Shown in pieces: positions 5,238 to 7,290 of a DNA stretch of 7,290 bases; position 1 is the stretch's first letter, and each line of letters starts with the position of its first letter. The DNA is from Hyphomicrobiaceae bacterium. Its GTDB lineage: Bacteria; Pseudomonadota; Alphaproteobacteria; Rhizobiales; Hyphomicrobiaceae. The position numbers and the translations under genes are program-made. The notes below the pieces were generated by a model. It was not told the DNA's origin. It did no database searches and worked only from the letters and a program-made list of their open reading frames with translations. The stretch covers positions 1 to 7,290 of the forward strand of contig JAJFHI010000172.1 of assembly GCA_021775715.1 (NCBI GenBank), written 5' to 3'.

Positions 5238-5531
5238 CTACAGGCCCGTCGTCACGTCGATGGATTCCCCATCGGCGAGTGTGACGATCGCTTTTTTGCT
5301 ATCGCTCTGCTTGGCAATACGCCCGCGGAACGCTTTCGTTTTGCCCTTATGGACAATTGTATTGACGGCTTTCACCTTGACCTTGAACAGGTTTTCGACG
5401 GCCTGCTTGATCTGTGGCTTGGAAGCTGTCTTTGCGACCTGGAAGACCACTTGGTTGGATTCAGCAAGCAACGTCGCCTTTTCCGTGATCAGTGGACGCA
5501 AGATGACGTCATATGATTTCAGAAGGCTCAT
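5238..5531 (-). CDS. rplW: 50S ribosomal protein L23
   Basis: L23 sits at the mouth of the peptide exit tunnel and docks trigger factor and the signal recognition particle. The product is 97 residues, normal for the family, beginning MSLLKSYDVILRPLITEKAT. Glu17 in the ITEKAT motif corresponds to Glu18 of E. coli L23, the trigger factor contact. The mid-region IKQAVENLFKVKVKAVNT followed by a basic KGKTKAFRGR segment is typical of the rRNA-binding part. The ATG overlaps the rplD stop (ATGA), with a GAGGGAG-type ribosome binding site about 7 nt upstream inside rplD, so it is probably translated by coupling. It ends with TAG 13 nt before rplB. Nothing unusual is seen. Confidence 0.97.
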   Translation of the reverse strand: MSLLKSYDVILRPLITEKATLLAESNQVVFQVAKTASKPQIKQAVENLFKVKVKAVNTIVHKGKTKAFRGRIAKQSDSKKAIVTLADGESIDVTTGL

Positions 5532-6190
5532 GATGGTACTCCCTCACTGCGAGGTGTCGGCATCTTGGCATCCTTGAACCGATCGGCGAGTGCATCAACA
5601 GCCGCCTTGGTCAGCACCAGTTTGTGGCGGCGCAGGATGTCGTACACGTTGATACCCTGGATCGGCAGCACATCGATGTCTGGAATGTTGCGAGCTGCCA
5701 GCGCGAACTGATTTTCCAGCTCAACACCATCGATGATCAGTGCATTTTTCCATTCAAGTTTTTCGAACTGGGCACGCAGCTGCGCTGTCTTCCCGTTTTC
5801 CGAACTTGCTTTGTCGAGCACGATCAACTCACCAGCTTTGACCTTTGCCGAAAGCGCGTGACGCAATGCGAGAGCGCGAACTTTCTTTGGCAACGAGACC
5901 GCATGGCTACGTGGCTTTGGACCGAACGCCTTACCACCGCCACGGAACTGAGGTGCCGCTTTGTTGCCGTGGCGAGCACCGCCCGTGCCTTTCTGCTTGT
6001 ACATCTTCTTACCCGTGACGTTCACTTCAGAACGGTCTTGGGCGTGATGCGTACCAGCCATTTTCTTCAACTGTTGGTAGCGCACCATACGATGCAAAAG
6101 GTCTACGCGTGGCTCGAGGCCGAAAACGGCGTCTGCAAGATCAACGGAACCCGCTGTCTTAGCGTCGAGCGTTGTGACGTCTGCTTTCAT
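5528..6190 (-). CDS. rplD: 50S ribosomal protein L4
   Basis: L4 binds 23S rRNA domain I, and its extended loop lines the peptide exit tunnel. In E. coli it also represses its own S10 operon; whether it does so here cannot be seen because the leader is outside the window. The protein is 220 residues, starting MKADVTTLDAK, a typical alphaproteobacterial L4 start. The tunnel loop is intact: GKKMYKQKGTGGARHG near residues 61-76, then PQFRGGGKAFGPKPRSHA and LPKKVRALALRHALSAK. A GTG one codon upstream (6193) is in frame, but AAGGAG is 8 nt from the ATG and only 5 nt from the GTG, and the family starts MKAD. The start overlaps the rplC stop by one base, and the TGA overlaps the rplW start as ATGA, so L3, L4 and L23 form a coupled run. 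Confidence 0.96.
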   Translation of the reverse strand: MKADVTTLDAKTAGSVDLADAVFGLEPRVDLLHRMVRYQQLKKMAGTHHAQDRSEVNVTGKKMYKQKGTGGARHGNKAAPQFRGGGKAFGPKPRSHAVSLPKKVRALALRHALSAKVKAGELIVLDKASSENGKTAQLRAQFEKLEWKNALIIDGVELENQFALAARNIPDIDVLPIQGINVYDILRRHKLVLTKAAVDALADRFKDAKMPTPRSEGVPS

Positions 6191-6909
6191 CACACTTGCT
6201 CCTTCGCTTGCGCTTCACCTGCTTCGACCGGCTTTGCAGCACGGAAAGCAGCCGGCATCGGCGCATCTTTTGGCAGAGGTTTCTTGACCGCATCGCGGAT
6301 CATGACCCAACCACCTTTGGAACCAGGAACGGCGCCTCGGATCATCACAAGTCCGCGCTCGACGTCCGTCTTCACGACGACGAGGTTCTGCGTTGTAACC
6401 CGCTCGTTACCCATCTGACCTGGCATCTTCTTACCTTTGAAGACTTTGCCCGGGTCCTGACACTGACCGGTTGAACCAAGTGCACGGTGAGATAGAGAGT
6501 TACCGTGCGACGCACGACCACCACCGAAATTCCAACGCTTCATCGCGCCTTGGAAACCTTTACCGATGCTCGTGCCGGTCACGTCGACAAACTGACCATC
6601 AACGAAGTGATCTGCGGTAATTTCCGCACCAACTTCAATGAGGTTGTCTGGCGACACGCGGAATTCAGCAATCCGCCGCTTCGGGGCAACGTTGGCCACA
6701 ACAAAGTTCTGGCGTTCGGCCTTCGTCAATCGCGAAGCTTTACGCGTCCCCGCACCAAGCTGAACGGCCGTATAGCCATTCTTCTCGTCCGTGCGGTGAC
6801 TCAACACCTGGCAATTTTCCAAACGGAGCACCGTTACCGGGATATGATCTCCGGCTTCGTTAAAGATCCGGGACATCCCGATCTTCTGTGCAATCACTCC
6901 GGAACGCAT
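6190..6909 (-). CDS. rplC: 50S ribosomal protein L3
   Basis: L3 is an early-assembly 23S rRNA-binding protein whose central extension reaches toward the peptidyl transferase centre. The call gives 239 residues starting MRSGVIAQKIGMSRIF. The conserved core is visible: a GKGFQGAMKRWNFGGGRASHG segment in two parts near residues 117-136, then GSTGQCQDPGKVFKGKKMPG around 145-164. Gln151 matches the glutamine that PrmB methylates in E. coli L3 (Gln150), by family knowledge. The ATG at 6909 is preferred because an AAGGA lies 6 nt upstream. An in-frame ATG two codons earlier (6915) directly abuts that AAGGA, and a further upstream start at 6945 has no family support. The C-terminal tail (about residues 212-239) is rich in Ala, Pro, Glu and Lys, as is common in alphaproteobacteria. 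The stop TGA shares its A with the rplD ATG (TGATG), indicating translational coupling. Confidence 0.96.
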   Translation of the reverse strand: MRSGVIAQKIGMSRIFNEAGDHIPVTVLRLENCQVLSHRTDEKNGYTAVQLGAGTRKASRLTKAERQNFVVANVAPKRRIAEFRVSPDNLIEVGAEITADHFVDGQFVDVTGTSIGKGFQGAMKRWNFGGGRASHGNSLSHRALGSTGQCQDPGKVFKGKKMPGQMGNERVTTQNLVVVKTDVERGLVMIRGAVPGSKGGWVMIRDAVKKPLPKDAPMPAAFRAAKPVEAGEAQAKEQV

Positions 6910-7035
6910 GCGCATTCCTTCCCTAAATCTTTGCAGGTTCAGCAAGCGCCACTGTGGTCACCGCCGTCTGCGTCAAATCCAATTTTCCGTGAGCCCGGTT
7001 ATGCCTGAAACAAAGACGTCTCAGACCATCCGGCC
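6910..7035 (-). other. 126-nt rpsJ-rplC gap
   Basis: Between S10 and L3 there is a gap of 126 nt. On the minus strand it contains short self-complementary sequences (AGACGTCT and CCAC-A-GTGG) but no stem with a loop long enough to be convincing, no T run and no -35/-10 pair I would defend; a TTGACG has no partner box at 16-18 nt. The last bases, AGGGAAGGA, are the rplC ribosome binding site. No small open reading frame with family features is seen. Confidence 0.4.
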
Positions 7036-7290
7036 CTACAGCTTGATCTCAACGTCCACACCGGCAGCAAGATCAAGTTTCATCAGTGCGTCGACCGTCT
7101 GAGGTGTCGGATCAACGATGTCCAAGAGCCGTTTGTGCGTGCGCATTTCAAACTGCTCGCGGCTCTTCTTGTCGACGTGCGGCGAGCGGTTGACTGTGAA
7201 ACGCTCGATCCGCGTCGGCAGCGGAATCGGGCCACGCACATCAGCGCCGGTCCGTTTTGCCGTATTGACGATCTCAAGCGTCGACGCATC
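7036..7290 (-). CDS. rpsJ: 30S ribosomal protein S10, 5' end cut off by the window edge
   Basis: S10 is a small-subunit head protein; in E. coli it also joins the transcription antitermination complex as NusE. The frame is open from the window edge and encodes 84 residues up to a TAG at 7038-7036. It begins in DASTLEIVNTAKRTGADVRG, continues with the family hallmark GPIPLPTRIERFTVNRSPHV, and ends GVDVEIKL. S10 proteins are usually about 102-103 residues, so roughly 18 N-terminal residues lie outside the window. An internal GTG at 7239 could be mistaken for the start, but conserved S10 sequence runs upstream of it. This is the first gene of the cluster, so the operon promoter and any leader regulatory element should lie beyond 7290 and cannot be judged here. 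A 126-nt gap separates it from rplC. Identification is secure. Confidence 0.97.
   Translation of the reverse strand, partial: DASTLEIVNTAKRTGADVRGPIPLPTRIERFTVNRSPHVDKKSREQFEMRTHKRLLDIVDPTPQTVDALMKLDLAAGVDVEIKL

Noticed and set aside
6191..6193. GTG start for L4 one codon upstream of the ATG
   Set aside because: Spacing from AAGGAG favours the ATG, and the family begins MKADVTTL.
5624..6418. A 264-codon open frame on the plus strand opposite rplD and the end of rplC
   Set aside because: It lies wholly antisense to two clear ribosomal genes, has no recognisable family features, and its composition (many Arg, Cys, His, Thr) is typical of a shadow frame.
6910..6945. Upstream starts for L3 at 6945 and 6915
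   Set aside because: MRSGVIAQ is the usual L3 start and AAGGA is correctly spaced only for the ATG at 6909; the ATG at 6915 touches the AAGGA.
1..7290. CRISPR arrays, insertion sequences, tRNA genes, integration sites or defence genes
   Set aside because: No direct repeat arrays, transposase features, tRNA-like sequences or foreign genes are visible; the window is filled by the ribosomal protein cluster in its ancestral order.

Overview
The window is a stretch of the ribosomal protein supercluster (S10 operon joined to the start of the spc operon), entirely on the minus strand. It holds 16 genes, two of them cut by the window edges. In the direction of transcription, from high to low coordinates, they are rpsJ (3' part), rplC, rplD, rplW, rplB, rpsS, rplV, rpsC, rplP, rpmC, rpsQ, rplN, rplX, rplE, rpsN and rpsH (5' end only). 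The order matches that of Escherichia coli and most bacteria. Every protein is full length with recognisable family sequence, and I see no pseudogene, insertion or foreign gene.

The protein sequences suggest an alphaproteobacterium: L4 begins MKADVTTL, L3 begins MRSGVIAQKIGM, S19 and S3 have alphaproteobacterial-type sequence, and S14 is the long zinc-free form. I cannot name the genus. Base composition is moderately GC-rich.

Layout: 7036-7290 is S10. 6190-6909 (L3), 5528-6190 (L4), 5238-5531 (L23) and 4394-5224 (L2) are large-subunit proteins, with L3/L4 and L4/L23 overlapping. 4003-4278 (S19), 3608-4003 (L22) and 2877-3605 (S3) form a tightly coupled trio. 2411-2824 (L16), 2124-2333 (L29) and 1852-2088 (S17) complete the classical S10 set. 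After the widest gap (152 nt, 1700-1851), which falls where E. coli separates its S10 and spc operons, come L14, L24, L5, S14 and S8. All products are structural parts of the 30S or 50S subunit, so the cluster supplies ribosome components in matched amounts through co-transcription and translational coupling.

This is mostly an ordinary housekeeping region, and I did not find an undescribed system. The points worth a second look are a divergent loop in L2 next to the conserved histidine, a TTG start on rpsC and a GTG start on rpsS (both with strong ribosome binding sites), and two non-coding gaps (1700-1851 and 4279-4393) with inverted repeats that could act in RNA-level control. No gene-free stretch exceeds 152 nt.
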